Assembly (NCBI GenBank): GCA_006937955.1
Contig: SSNP01000043.1
Location: forward strand, 3,450,216 to 3,514,215
Direction of reading: 5' to 3'
Length of the DNA stretch: 64,000 nt
Origin: Pachypanchax playfairii
Taxonomy: Eukaryota; Chordata; Actinopteri; Cyprinodontiformes; Aplocheilidae
Shown here: positions 21,779 through 33,452 of the stretch, in pieces
Position numbering within the stretch: position 1 is the first letter of the stretch
Layout: each line of letters opens with the position of its first letter
Notes under the pieces: model-generated
Seen by the model: the letters and a program-made list of their open reading frames with translations, nothing else
What the model was told of the DNA's origin: nothing
Databases searched by the model: none
Translations under genes and position numbers: made by a program

Positions 21779-23989
21779 TCGGATTCACTTTAGAATGTAC
21801 TTGTTTTTTTACCGCTTATTATAAAACATTTGCCAAATGATATTTCACATGTGGAAAAATATTATAATTCTATGAATTCCACGTGCAAAAATTAAAATGA
21901 TGTTTGCAGTTTGCCCATGTTTCACAATGGGAAAAACAGCCACATATGATCTTTCACATACAGTCGCATTGTTTTTTCAGATTTTTTTGTTGCCATGAAA
22001 ATGTTCCAAAACCACGTTTACAATAAATAACACGTTTCACACATGTCACATGTTATTCTAACATGTTTTCTTGTCTAGAAAGGTGATCTTTTTTTTTCTT
22101 CTCTGTGACGTTCATGTGGTTTTTCTGTAACAGAGACTTGAGGGAGGAGAAATTTCCCCTGTTTTGAAAACAGTTCAGTCAGGGGAATTTTGTTGAATGT
22201 TGATGTGTCAAATGGACCTTTAAAGGTTGCCGTCTTTTTCTTTTTTTCCTTCTCAGTGAGCTTATGAGAAAACCAAAGATTTGTGTTCATGGGTACATTT
22301 CCAGTAAAAGTGACCTGCCGGGAAAGTTTTATGGTTTTAATTATTTTGACAAAAATCAAGCTAATTTTGCAGATGAAGCCATTTGTTTGAGTTTTTAAAT
22401 GTCATTTTCTTGACTTACATAGACACAGAAAAAAATAATGTGACCAGATGATTGTGTGAAAAGAGTCCAGAATGAAAACAGCAGAGCACAGTGAGTCTTG
22501 AGGAACCATTAAAGTTGAATGACTGGATTTGCTCTATAAATAGAAGATTTACTCCTGCAGGGACTGAGGATTGAGCTTTGTTGAAGAAAGGAAAAAAACA
22601 AAACACAAGGAGCATATGGTTGGGCACAGCTTTGTTTCAGCCTCAGATGTTTCTTAACAGTTGATTTCCTCAAGTTGTGTTTCCTTTTTCACTAAGTTAT
22701 TGTGCTAATTATTTTTCGGCACGTTCCACTTGAGTGGTTCACATCTCAAGCCGAACAAACTCAGCCCAATGTGGGTTTATGAGTGTGTGTGTTGTGTGTG
22801 TGTGTGTGGAGGGGGGGTATTTCTTGTGAATATCTTCTAAGCTGTGTGACACATTGTTTCTGAACACCATGGGCTGTTTAGAAATGTTTCAGAGTTAATT
22901 GAACATTTTTTCTCTTACCTTTTTGCAACTAATTAAGATTTGCTCAAAGAATAAGCCATGCTTGGGATGTTAATGTTCAAGTTATTTCATTTTTACTAAA
23001 AAAATACTGCTTAAACATTCTGTTTAAGATTTATTTGTGTTCTACTGTACCCCACCTCCTGCCAAGCTGAAAAGCTCTGAAAATACAAACCAAGCACTTC
23101 CATTATTCTCTCAGTGCACAGTGATGCCACCTGTAATTGCCTTAGACGACAGCAAACACGAACATGCAAGCAGAACAGAAATGTTGTGGAAAAAGAGAGG
23201 CATGTCATTCCAACCCCTGTTATCCTGAATCTCTTTGCTTTCTATCTTTAACCTCGAATGATCACATTTGTTTCCTGGGGCTGTTGTGTATCCACCGTGA
23301 CGTGAAACATGTACACACCTTTATATAATTGTTACACTTACAATTGAGGTTTGTATTTATATTATGCTAAAAGTAACTTCTGTGGTTTCACCTGACTGTA
23401 ATGTGTCAGGATTTCGGCATCCCAGATATGTCAGCATGGAAATTCATTCCACTTCTATTCTTTTTTGTCATATCTGAAGAAAAAGAGGAAAAACGAAAGG
23501 AAAACAACTGAAACATTCAGCTTTTTCTTTTACTTTAATGAAAAGAAAATCTCCTGACTGTTTCATAATTTCAAACTTGCCCAGTGAGGTGAGAATCTCT
23601 ATTCTTATTTGCATCTTCGACTTGGTTTGTGCCAGTGAGGAAGAACGAGTTGCTGCATCTCCAGAAGTCACTGACATACATGTGCTCCACTGATCCCAGT
23701 ATAAAAGTGTTTCACCACAGTAGGGTACGCTTTAATGCACAGAAACGACTCAAATATAAAACTCTGTGAAAAGAGGGCCAACCTTTGGTAGGAACTCATG
23801 AATATTTACATCAACAACATGCTGATGTGACCTATCATCTCTGCAGTCAAATATGAAACTGTTAGCTGTAAGTTTTTGTCCAAACATCACACCCCCATGC
23901 ATTTGTGCCAGTATCTGGACAGTTTAACCTCACATTTTCTACATTTTCACTATTTCAACTCTTTGTCAACCGCTCCACCAGAGAAAATA
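21779..23989. other. intergenic, with a CACATG/TTTCAC-rich tract and a (GT)n
   Basis: About 21830-22070 repeats the motif TTTCACATG / CATGTGAAA with variations, like the tracts at 35325-35460 and 57345-57555. A (GT)n lies at 22783-22809 and runs into an eight-G stretch. No gene recognised; the frame at 22075-22359 (minus) is lysine-rich from T-rich DNA and not convincing. Confidence 0.4.
22783..22809 (+). repeat. (GT)n microsatellite
   Basis: GT repeat with one interruption, followed directly by a poly-G tract. Confidence 0.9.
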
Positions 23990-24670
23990 AAACTTGAATT
24001 TGCTTAATGCAAACATCAGGGATGCACGTCCTGCTTTTGCCCCATATCATGGGTTTCAAGCAGAATACAACATCATAGACCTGCTTCAACAAACCGTCAT
24101 CTGGATAAAGCAGGCAGTACTGTTCTTTGCACTGTTCTTTGATTTCCCCAGTGCCTTTAAACACAGTTCAGCCTGTTTTATGGTGAAAGAAGCTCCAGAA
24201 GACACAGATGGATGCTGCTACAATCACCTGGATTAAGGACTACCTCACAAACACACCACAGTTTGTGAGACTGAAGGATTGTGTGTGTGACTAGGTGATC
24301 AGTAGCACAGGAGCACCACAGGGGACTGTACTCGCACCATTAATTTTCACTCTGTGTACTTCAGACTTTCAGTACAGATCAGAGTCCTGTCATCTGTAAA
24401 ATACTCTGATTACTCGCAGTTGTTTGGTTGGATCAGAGATGGACCAGAGACCGAGTACAGAGAACTGGTGGACCGCTTTGTGGCATGTTGTGTTAACAAT
24501 CATCTCATCTTGAACTCAACTTAGTGTCTTCAGTCAGTGTTCTTCAGATCTGCTGCTACACAGATGGAACCGGAGATCCTTCCTGTCCACAGCTAAACCC
24601 ACTAGAATGAGTCTCTAAATAAGAAAAGAGTTACAGTAATATCTAATTTTCTCTTTAGGACTAAGTACAA
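23990..24670 (+). pseudogene. LINE relic, copy 2 (palm kept, later part deleted)
   Basis: Same family as 18340-19030. The plus strand reads NIIDLLQQTVIWIKQA and FFDFPSAF. It continues YLTNTPQFVRLKDCVCD, an in-frame stop, then VISSTGAPQGTVLAP (the conserved G-A-P-Q-G box of reverse transcriptase). A frameshift near 24396 precedes KYSDYSQLFGWIRDGPETEY. In this family the catalytic box is normally F/Y-S-D-D; here the second aspartate is Tyr, so the enzyme would be dead even without the frameshift. After NNHLILNST the copy jumps to the extreme C-terminal text (near 24522) and the 3' region. It retains the part that copy 1 lost and lacks the part copy 1 kept. Confidence 0.75.
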
Positions 24671-26563
24671 TTTCTTTGCATCTTTTTTAATATTTTTATT
24701 CTCACTTTAATCAACAGTTGAGATGTTTTACTGAGATTTTATTTGGAAAGGATATGAGCAATGTATTAGTTACTTGCTGTATACTGCTATTTAAATGACC
24801 TCAGTCAGGAGAAATAGATACCAAAGGAGATTACTAAGTCAAATCTCAAAACCAGCATAGCAGTTCATGCAAATGCTAGTTTATAAATCTTTCTATTTTA
24901 CATCACGTTAGAATTCCATAATTATTTGTAGCCGAAATAACAACTTGCAGTCTTTAGCACTTCTTTCAACACTGTCATTATATTTTCAACCAGAGTAACC
25001 ATGCAATGAAAAAGTGATGGAAAACTATGTAAAACTATCTTTTGCATAAATCGCTTTGAAATTTTTACTGTTTAAGTTTTAGAAAAACAAAAACAACCTT
25101 TATATACTGTTCACTGTCACTAGCTGTTAAGTCGTCTGTCTGACAAAACTAATCTGTGCTTTCCAAACTGACGTCGTTCAAAGACAAAGCACAACAAGAA
25201 ATTTGAACCAACTCTTTAAGTTCTATGATTTTCAATGGCAATTTCAGCATTGCTATTTTAATTCCTCGTTTTTTTAAATTTATTTCTCATTTACTGTAAA
25301 TCACAACAATATCTAAAGCCACTTGAAATGTCTGGCTCATGAACCATATTTGTGATTCCAACCTCACTATGATTGGAGTCAAGGTGAAATTTGCATCAGT
25401 TTCTCATATTTACATATGAACTAGTGATTTCCCTGTGGCCACTCTGTAATATTCCACATAAATAATCTACAACATGGAATCAGGGGTGATGCATGGTTCT
25501 AATGGGCAAATAAAGCAGGTGACTAACTCGGTATGATACACAACATAATTGCAGCTCCCAGCTGAATATGCCAACAGAGACCCTCTGACCTTGGTGAAAG
25601 TTAAAATGAAGCCGTTGCTTTTACATGGCCCAGTTTGTCACTGAAATCATTTGCTACACATTAAACAACTGAAAGGCTGTTGTTAATGACCAGTAGCTGC
25701 ACAGGTTGGGAATTTCTGAAAAGCTCAGTTGAGAACACTGTTAGCATCTGTCACAGACGTCAAGAAGAACATTGTGGATTCATACAGTGCTACACTGATG
25801 GTTTAATACAACCGTGTTTCTGAAGACAAAGGCAGGATGTGTCTACTTTAGTTGGCTTGAGTTTTAAAATCCTCCAGAATTTTCCTTGTTTAAATTAAAT
25901 GTTTATTATTGATATTGAGTGCAGCAAATCCAATAACTTTTTTCCAGTTCAGAGGGCATAAAACACAATATTTGTGATCAGATGTCACCAAGAAAGTATT
26001 CTTGAGCAATACTGAATATAAAAATACAAAAATAGACCCTCTGAGTGTACCATATCTAAAAATTACCTTCAAAATGACAAAAATCAAGGTTTAACAGATC
26101 TGTTCACCAGTATCATTAAAGACAGTCAACATGGTCAAGATTAAATATAAAAGTTGTCAGTCTTTTATGGAATTAAATTAATCAATATTCCAACTGATTC
26201 AACATTTTACTGTAATTATTTGTTAATGTAAGAAAACCTTTTCTTATACATGCAAATTAACACAAATGGAGGGAACCATACAAAAATAACAAACCGCTGC
26301 CAGACCCTGATGGTTCAGTCTTAATGAAAAGGAGCACTAGAAAACTCTGTGCTCAGATATCTGAAGACATGTGACACCGAAGACAAAGCCCACCGTGTCT
26401 GTCGTAAGGCGTCACACAGAAAGTTGAATCAATTAAATAAAAACAGACACGATCACACAATACAAAGCAATGCATCAGGGTAAAATTAAGCAGATAATTA
26501 AAAACCACAATGCAGAGTAAGACATGCCAAGAGCAGTTTCACACAGGGAGGTAAATTACTAAT
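24671..26563. other. intergenic, nothing recognised
   Basis: AT-rich DNA with short frames only. No repeat ends or exon-like patches seen. Confidence 0.4.
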
Positions 26564-26737
26564 TAATGAAACTGGCCTTGAAAAATTATGGTACCCCTAA
26601 AAAACTTTCACATAATTTGACCATAAGCACATGTTAAACTGAACATGTTGTTCAGGGTAAATGAAATCTGTCCGGCTGTTATGGCCGTCTTGAGTGTCAG
26701 AAGGCTTGGTCTCAGTCACAGGTCCAAACCTCACAGC
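26564..26737 (+). mobile_element. Tc1-like transposon, left part
   Basis: The left end reads ACTGGCCTTGAAAAATTATGG followed by TACCCCTA (split here: ACTGGCCTTGAAAAATT, then ATGGTACCCC). It is the inverted partner of the right end at about 27845-27872. A short 5' flank is followed by an internal deletion, then by the late transposase segment equivalent to D-x-D-P-K-H-T-A, in which the hAT element at 26738 has inserted. Most of the transposase gene, including its DNA-binding half, is gone. Confidence 0.65.
26730..26737 (+). repeat. left target-site duplication (CTCACAGC)
   Basis: CTCACAGC, repeated exactly at 27396-27403, flanks the hAT element. Eight bases is the hAT length. Confidence 0.9.
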
Positions 26738-27395
26738 TAGGGCTGGGTGTCATTCAAAATTTTTCGATACCGGTACCGATACGATACTTTCATTTCGATA
26801 CCGGTTCCTTAACGATACTTTTTTCGATACCAGTTTTACAAAATCTGCTGTAACAAAAAAAAAAATTGCTTGAAGCATTATCAACAGAAGTTGAGTTTTA
26901 TTTTTCAGCTTTGGCAATGTTAAAAACAAATTAAGTCAAATACGGAGCAACTCTCTGCTCTAAAATTGATTCCGTGAACGTTCAGGTGCTTCATCAAGTT
27001 GGACGTGTTGCCGGACTTAGTAGCGACTTCTTTTTTGCAAATATTGCATCGTGCCCTGTTGATGTCAACTCGGCTAAAATGGAGCCATACTTTCGACCTC
27101 GGAGGCATGTTTAACCGTTTCGACGTCGTACTCGTTCACAACATGGATACACGCTCGCGACCTCCGTCTGTAGGCGTAACCACGTAATTATTTTCCCTGC
27201 ATGCTGTGCGTGCCTCAACGTCTTGTAACGTTACAAGCAATCAATCACTGGCAGTATAATTAAATGTTTATCTTGTGATTAACCCTAAAAGTACTGAAAC
27301 TTGGCACCGAAATTCACATCACGTTTCGATACCGGGTAGTATCGAACCATTTCGGTCGATACCATAAATGTATTGACGTTCGATACCCAGCCATA
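26738..27395. mobile_element. hAT element (658 bp) with a BED-finger exon, nested in a Tc1-like transposon
   Basis: The left end TAGGGCTGGGTGTC and the right end reversed TATGGCTGGGTATC are imperfect inverted repeats. A perfect 8-bp duplication (CTCACAGC) flanks the element. GATAC motifs are dense inside both ends: six within about 26765-26832 and three plus one GTATC within about 27327-27386. They are likely transposase-binding repeats. The only coding remnant is a BED-type zinc finger on the minus strand (27108-26920). A 16-bp perfect palindrome CTTGTAACGTTACAAG lies at 27222-27237. The catalytic transposase domain is absent, so this is an internally deleted, non-autonomous copy. Confidence 0.9.
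26920..27108 (-). pseudogene. BED-type zinc finger, 5' exon remnant of a hAT transposase
   Basis: A 62-codon frame starts MPPRSKVWLHFSRVD and contains a BED finger. The W-x-x-F aromatic motif is W8/F11, the zinc ligands are C21 and C24 (ARCNICKKE), and H41 and H45 follow in GNTSNLMKHLNVHG. In hAT transposases and their ZBED relatives this finger sits at the N-terminus and binds the transposon ends. Here the frame loses similarity right after the finger and stops at about residue 62. The dimerisation and RNase-H-like catalytic parts are missing. It lies inside the 26738-27395 element. It could still be translated as a free DNA-binding finger, but there is no evidence that it is. Confidence 0.8.
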
Positions 27396-27403
27396 CTCAC
27401 AGC
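27396..27403 (+). repeat. right target-site duplication (CTCACAGC)
   Basis: Exact copy of 26730-26737. Confidence 0.9.
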
Positions 27404-27872
27404 TAAAACCCAAGAAAAGTTCAGGGCAAAAAAATGGGACTATTCTGAAGTTACCTTCTAAGAGCTCTTAATAAATCCTACTGGACATCTGTAGAAGGAG
27501 CTGAAGCATGCAATCTGGAGAAGGAACAATCAAATCTGAGATGGTTAAAGCAATTTGCTCATGAGGAGAGGTCCAAAATACCTGTCGACAGGTACAGAAG
27601 TCTCTCTTAGCGTTACAGAAATCACCTGCTTGCAATTATCAACTCAAAAGGTTGTTCAACAAAACTTGAGTTGAGGTTCTATCATTTCTGTCAAGGCTAG
27701 TTTCATTACTTTTTAAAATGTATTCTGCGAAATGATATAATTCAAATCCAGTGTCTGACTTTCATTTGGTAATTTTTAGTTATTACTTTTCTCAGTTTAA
27801 AATTATTTTAGTCACCATTTTGGGGTTTTCTTTATTTGACCAGAGGGCACCAACAATTTTGTCCATGTTAAG
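27404..27872 (+). mobile_element. Tc1-like transposon, right part with transposase C-terminus
   Basis: Directly after the hAT element the Tc1-type reading resumes with KTQEKFRAKKW-like sequence. Around 27485-27515 it reads LWKELKHAIWRRNN, the conserved D-x-N-P-x-E-x-x-W-x-x-L-K neighbourhood at the C-terminal end of Tc1 transposases. A frameshifted HEE-W-K-I-P-like and K-x-x-Q-like tail follows. The 3' non-coding part ends in GGCACCAACAATTTTGTCC (27847-27865), the familiar Tc1 terminal sequence and inverted partner of the left end near 26573. With the hAT element removed, the sequence joins in register across CTCACAGC. Dead copy. Confidence 0.75.
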
Positions 27873-28440
27873 AATTTTGTAAAACATAAACATGGATTAG
27901 AGTTGCTTTTGTGGAACTGTTTCATACTCGGAGAGGTGATATGCTTTGATAGTACTACGTCACCCAACATATTGCTGTAAAATGAAATGTCATCTCTCAG
28001 AGAGCCAGATGCTTTTCTCTTTGTTTCTGATCGTTTATCTTCCTACTACAACGAAGCCAGCAGCTGCTCCCCAACAGGGAAGCAACAACAAGAAAAAACA
28101 GCTGAAAATGTCAGTCTCAGTGATTATCACGGTGAAAATTAAACAGTTTCACTCAGTAACTCTGATTCAGTCCTGAGCGCTAAAAAAGCTCAACGCTGCC
28201 CTAGATCATACATTTCCAAACAATGCAGGAGTTTCACTTTTATAAGTATGATCTTCATAATAAACTGACTGAAAACTATTTTTTTTCTTTAAAGACCGTG
28301 TAAAGGGAATTCTGCTATTTTCTTCTAACCACATTATAAACATAATAAATGTACTGTTCTAAACATGTGAAAAACCTCCCAACAATTAAAAACTGAATTG
28401 TGGAGCTAGTCTTCAAATTGTGTTTCAAGAGTTTTCTGTT
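27873..28440. other. intergenic, nothing recognised
   Basis: AT-rich, only short frames. Nothing recognised. Confidence 0.4.
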
Positions 28441-28464
28441 TCAGGATTTTATGGCCGGGTCTAA

Positions 28465-28498
28465 AAGGGCAGCCGTGTGTCGTCACGCGGCTGCCCTT
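28465..28498. repeat. strong hairpin, 15-bp stem and 4-nt loop
   Basis: AAGGGCAGCCG (28465-28475) pairs exactly with CGGCTGCCCTT (28488-28498). Inside this a single T/G wobble is followed by GTG/CAC closing a TCGT loop. The stem is GC-rich and stands out in AT-rich DNA. It lies about 300 bp upstream of a BED-finger relic in the same GC-richer patch. Confidence 0.9.
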
Positions 28499-28762
28499 CA
28501 GGATAACCCCGCCCCCTGCTGCTCTCATCATATAAAACCGTACAGTGCAGTAGCTTCAGTGATTTTCCCGCTCCTTCATCCGAGGGATGACCGTCTGAAA
28601 AAGCTTTGGGTCGATTTTGTGCAGAAGAGCCACACAGTAGACAGTAACTAAACCAGCATGATAGGTAGGAGCTACTTCTGCCACCTGCTGCCTTCATATG
28701 CTAAACAAAGCTCAGAATGGCGTAGCAGCACATTCCGCTCCTTCAGTGATCAACAAGTCTGA

Positions 28763-28869
28763 AGCATTGCGGTTGTGTGGAAATATTTCAACTCCTCAAA
28801 AAGCAGCGATGCGCAGTTTTACATGTGGGTAGAACCTCAAACTTAACGAACCAGCTGGAACTCAGAAAC
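28763..28869 (+). pseudogene. BED-type zinc finger relic, frameshifted
   Basis: The plus-strand frame 28763-28808 reads SIAVVWKYFNSSKSSD, the start of a BED finger with its V-W-x-Y-F aromatic motif. Shifting frame at about 28809 gives CAVLHVGRTSNLTNQLELRN, matching the C...G-N-T-S-N-L-x-x-H-L half of the finger. The second zinc Cys and the final His residues appear lost (HL is QL here). This is consistent with an old hAT transposase or domesticated ZBED pseudogene. A frame just upstream (28540-28651) reads FPLLHPRDD then RLKKLWVDFVQKS, which faintly recalls a THAP domain but lacks its zinc ligands. Confidence 0.4.
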
Positions 28870-28989
28870 GGAGGAAATGCAGTGATGTGGGGAAGAGAAG
28901 GAGGTGCTGCTAGAGGATGAGACAGACAGGTTTCAGCGCCTGCAGCGGACACGCCCCCAGCGTCTCAGAGCAGAGAAAACTGATCCTCT

Positions 28990-31900
28990 TTTCATTATTT
29001 TGTAACCAAATTTCATATGCTATGCAGTGTTTTTAATCATTCAAATTTGGCTGGATGACTAATAACTAATATTCCTGTGCAGTGACAAACTCAGAACACA
29101 CATTTGTTGTTACTTTACATGGGCTTTAAACCACAGAACCATAGCTGAAAAATTTTCAACAAAGTTGATGACAAGAGGTTTAAAGAGATGCCTGTTTACT
29201 TAAAGTTCTGCATCTGCCTCACACCATCAGGATGTCCTGTGTCAGCAGCTGATATGGTCTGATTTCAAACTAGTCATTTACAAAATGCCAAAGTTAAAAA
29301 AAATAATAAACAATATGGGTATTAATATTTTACTGTTCTATTTAGGGATAAAGCAGAATTTATAAATGTAAAAGCCACTTTTATACCATTTTGCTGGTAT
29401 TAAAACATCTAGAATAGCCTGTTTTCCTTGATTAAAAGCTGATATGCAGAAAATTAGAGACGAGATAAAAACAGCATTATTAGTGTTTGTTCAACACTGA
29501 AGGCTGAATTTGATTGGCTGTGATTTACCAAGTCATTTCCTGTGTATCAGGTTTGCTCCAGTTAGTCTGACACACTGTAGAATCGGAGTGTTGTACACAG
29601 CACATTATTTATCTTTACTTCACAATTCCTTGGTAAAACTTTTTAAAGGGTCTTAATGCTCCTGACGCTCTTGACACCACGTAATATTTCATATAAATTT
29701 TGTGACTAAACGGGGCAGATTACTGTTTCTTGTGAGGAAGATTAAAAGCTTCCTCCCTGGTCCATTTAGAACAGCGCCAGCATCTCTTGTACCTGTAACT
29801 TATACTACAACTCCTAATTGATTTTACAAGGCAGCTTAGGCTCTAATTGCTGATTTGTCAAGGGATATTCCTGATCCAAATGGCTTAACAGCTCCTTTTG
29901 TGGCGTGCGTTCAGGAGATTTTCATTTATGAGAGTGAGGAGGACAGAGACTGAAGAAATGTATCAGGAAACAAGCGTGTCCTGAATATTTAGATTCAAAA
30001 TATATTCTGTGTGATTTTTGTGTATTTTACAGGAAGTTTTTTTATATGCAAATTTTGGGTTAGCCACAAAACGTCAGTAACGTTTTGATGTTAGAAATAA
30101 CAAACAGTGATAATATTAATTACTGTTAGAATAGGACTTCCTCACAATGTGGAACGTAAACCCTAAATTACTTTTGCTGTGTTTAAGGATTAAAATGTTA
30201 TCTTCAAGACAGACCTCCTAGGTGGATCCAGTAAAAACTAATTAAATCAACGTGGCTGAGAATAAACTGTAGTGTTTTAATGAAGTGAGAAAGATTAAAG
30301 AAAGATCTAATGATCAAAAACCATGAAAATCAAAGTCGTGGTGTGATGAAAACTTTCTGTCAGTTTTGAATAATACTGATGCTTCATTTTCACATCAGTC
30401 ATTTGACTTGTTACTAGAACAGAGCCAGTAAATTGATCCTACAGGATTAATACGTGTAAAAAGAAATCTCATTTGAATTCACACCATTAAATGGTCATTA
30501 AGCCAACTCAGTTCATTTGAGTTGCTATCACATGATCGTGCAGTGACCAATTGTGTGTCGTCGACTACATTTAAACTAAATTTTATGAACAGATTAATTT
30601 TATTTATTTTTTTATAAAAATCTCTGTCCAGAGATTTGTCACGTCAACATCAGTCAGACAGACAACTCCTTATAGCATGTCTGTGACATCACAACTACTG
30701 ATGTCACTGTCCTTGCATTTCTTTTTGACTACTTGTGTGCAGAAATAAAGGAATTTATGTCACTATTTCTTAAAATCCAGGGTTGTCAAGCAAACAGACC
30801 AAAATGTTTTAAAAACATTAAAGATGTATAAACACAGAAGCAGAAAAATGTCCATTTATGACATATATTTGTTTTAATTGTGGACAACAATTTATTAAAA
30901 TAAAATCATGGTACATCACCCGTCATCCATCTAGCAAAACAAATGATTAAACTCAAGCTAATCACTGAGATTAAATCTAGGCTTTTAAAAATAAGGTATA
31001 AAGTACTTTGAATAATTATCGACTAAAAACGGATCCATTTGTGCTCAGCTGAGGCTGTAAAGTCCTCCTGTGTAATCAGAAAGGCATCTGTTAAATTTAC
31101 ATGTTTACAAAGATAATGATTCAGAAGTAATAATGTCCTACAGAGACCTCTGACATTTCTTTCTAATTACATTCATCACATCAAGGGTCAGATAACCGCA
31201 ATCTTTCAACCTCAAAGCTCCATCATAAAATCTCTGAGGTGTATGTCATTTCTCTGATCAGCTCACTCTTTTAGTCTTTTTTTTTCCCTCTTTTTTTTAG
31301 CCGTCGCATCCAAATCTGCTACTCAAATATCCAAGATCTAAACAGTGAGGGGAAAAACTCAACGACAGCAGCGATGTGACAAAATGTATGCCGTTTCATG
31401 AGGCTAGTCAGGCAGAAAATGGATCGGGTTGTGATTTGGGAGAGGCAAGATGGGAGGAAAAAGAGGTTAAAGAGAAATAATATGTCACTCAGAGTGCAGA
31501 AACTATACAGCCTCTGGAAACAAGGCTGAGGGATGACCTGCAGCCTTTTTTCAGTGTGATAAAAGTAAAAACATTTGTAACTCTCACCCCCTGCTTCCTG
31601 AAATACTCCCATTGAAGAGATTGAAGTTCCAGAGGCTGTGATACAAGTTCTGTATGTGCTTCAACAGAAGTGCAGGGTAATTATTGAAACATATGGATGG
31701 CTGGCCCTGTTCTTAACCCTCTCACTAATGATGCCTGGCTATTACAGAAGGGCACGGGAAGGACACCTCAACCATTAAACGATGTAAATATACCACCAGA
31801 GATCCAACTTATCCAACACTCGCTAGCTGCAGAGAAATGGAGCACAGGGAGAAAACCTAATCCATAAAAGAGGAAAAGCAGCCACAGAACACATGCTTTG

Positions 31901-33452
31901 AGCAAATACAGTAGATGCCTCAGAATCTGCTGATATACTCCATTTCAATCCCATGATGAAAATGAATGAGTCTTTATACTGTACATTTCCATATCATGGT
32001 TTTTGGGTGGAATTTTATAAGTCTTGCCAAAATTTTATTAAAATTTACATGTATTAAAATTACTGAAGACAGTTTGTTCTGATTTAAAATGTTGGACGTA
32101 GGAACACAACACCCCCACCCAATTTTAAGCCCTGCCTCCTGCGTGTGAATGAATAGGAATGTTTTCTGTCTACAAAGATATACCTGAGATATGTTTTAGC
32201 AGGTGTTGACTCCTGCTAATTCACACGGTTCTTGCACTTCTGCTATATGTAGAAAAATATGGTTTCCCTCATCATTCAGTGCTTTAAAATCACAGTGATT
32301 GTGAACGAGTGAATAGGCAGGACCATGTCTTAAGTCTCTGGTATTACAGCCTCACTTTTAACAACAGAGATCGATGGAGATGCATCCTCGATCTTTATAT
32401 CTTTGGTTTATCATAAGGTTTAAACAAAGAAAATATGGACCTTTTTTCTGATTCGAAAGTCATCTGAAAGGCTGTTCCAAGAAACTGAAAGGCTCCTTTA
32501 AGGACTGAAAGGCTTGTTCAGGGTCTGAAAGGCTTCTTGAAGAACAAAAACAGCCTGTTGGATGATAAGTGGAACATTTTCAAGAAGCAAGAAAAGAGGT
32601 CCAGTTGCCTTATAATAAACTCTTAGGATTACCTTGTCCTGGATGATTGACAATCTGCCTCAGCATATCCTCAGTTTACTGATGAATGCAGTCAGCCTTC
32701 ATGTTTGAAGGAAAACCCTACACAACTGTTCTATCACACTATAAAATACACTATTGTTCACATATTGACATTGCCTCTGTCACTGATTTACAAAAACTTG
32801 CTCTTTCTAGCTAATGCCACTCAGGGTTTGAACATAAAATTTAAATCCTAGCTTAATTTTGGCTGCATCAAAGCCTTTCCAGGGACAGCAAATTCAATTT
32901 AACTGCACATAACCCACTTCAACTCCATTAATTTTCTTTCCTGAATAGGATCAGGAAAGATGCCTGCCCATAATGTCAGCTCACTTAGGGCTTTTATTTA
33001 TTTATTATTTTTGTAGCCGCTTGGAAACTGTAGCACGCTCTCATGTTAATGGACCCAATGCTTACCAACCATGTTTTGTACAAAACATGCATATATGCCC
33101 CAGGTACATCTAAGAGTGACCCAGCCAACTGGTGCTTTTGTTCGTGTGCTCCCGTGGCCGTGGGCAAAAGTGAGCTGCTACACAATGGACTAAAAGCTCT
33201 GGCAGACAAAAAAGAGATCCCAACACAATGAGCTGGAGCGAGCCAAGAAGCAGCAATTCAAAATAGCTTCACTACTTCTGCAGGCGTAACAATTTAGCAG
33301 AAATTATATGTTGCTTTCTGTTTCAGCACTAGTTTACAGGAGATGCTCTAAATATTATCAGACATTATTAATATACACATGCCACATGGGTGCAGTGGTT
33401 CACTCTGTCATATCAAAGCTAGGACGAGTTAGATTTCAACCTAGTTTTGCTT
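28990..33452. other. intergenic, possible conserved stretch and one minisatellite
   Basis: No gene seen in about 4.5 kb. The region at about 29735-29930 (balanced composition, several AATTG/TAATT cores, few repeats) could be conserved non-coding DNA. A four-unit minisatellite lies at 32463-32546. The frame at 31319-31612 (minus) shows no recognisable domain. Confidence 0.35.
32463..32546 (+). repeat. minisatellite, four ~20-bp units
   Basis: CTGAAAGGCT begins at about 32464, 32485, 32505 and 32525, each followed by a variable 10-11 bp. The period is 20-21 bp. Confidence 0.75.

Noticed and set aside
22075..22359. 94-codon Lys-rich minus-strand frame
   Set aside because: Derived from T-rich DNA, no domain, no splice or promoter context.
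28540..28651. THAP domain as a firm call
   Set aside because: Only a FPL...LKK.WV.FV-like stretch; the C2CH zinc ligands are not in the expected places.
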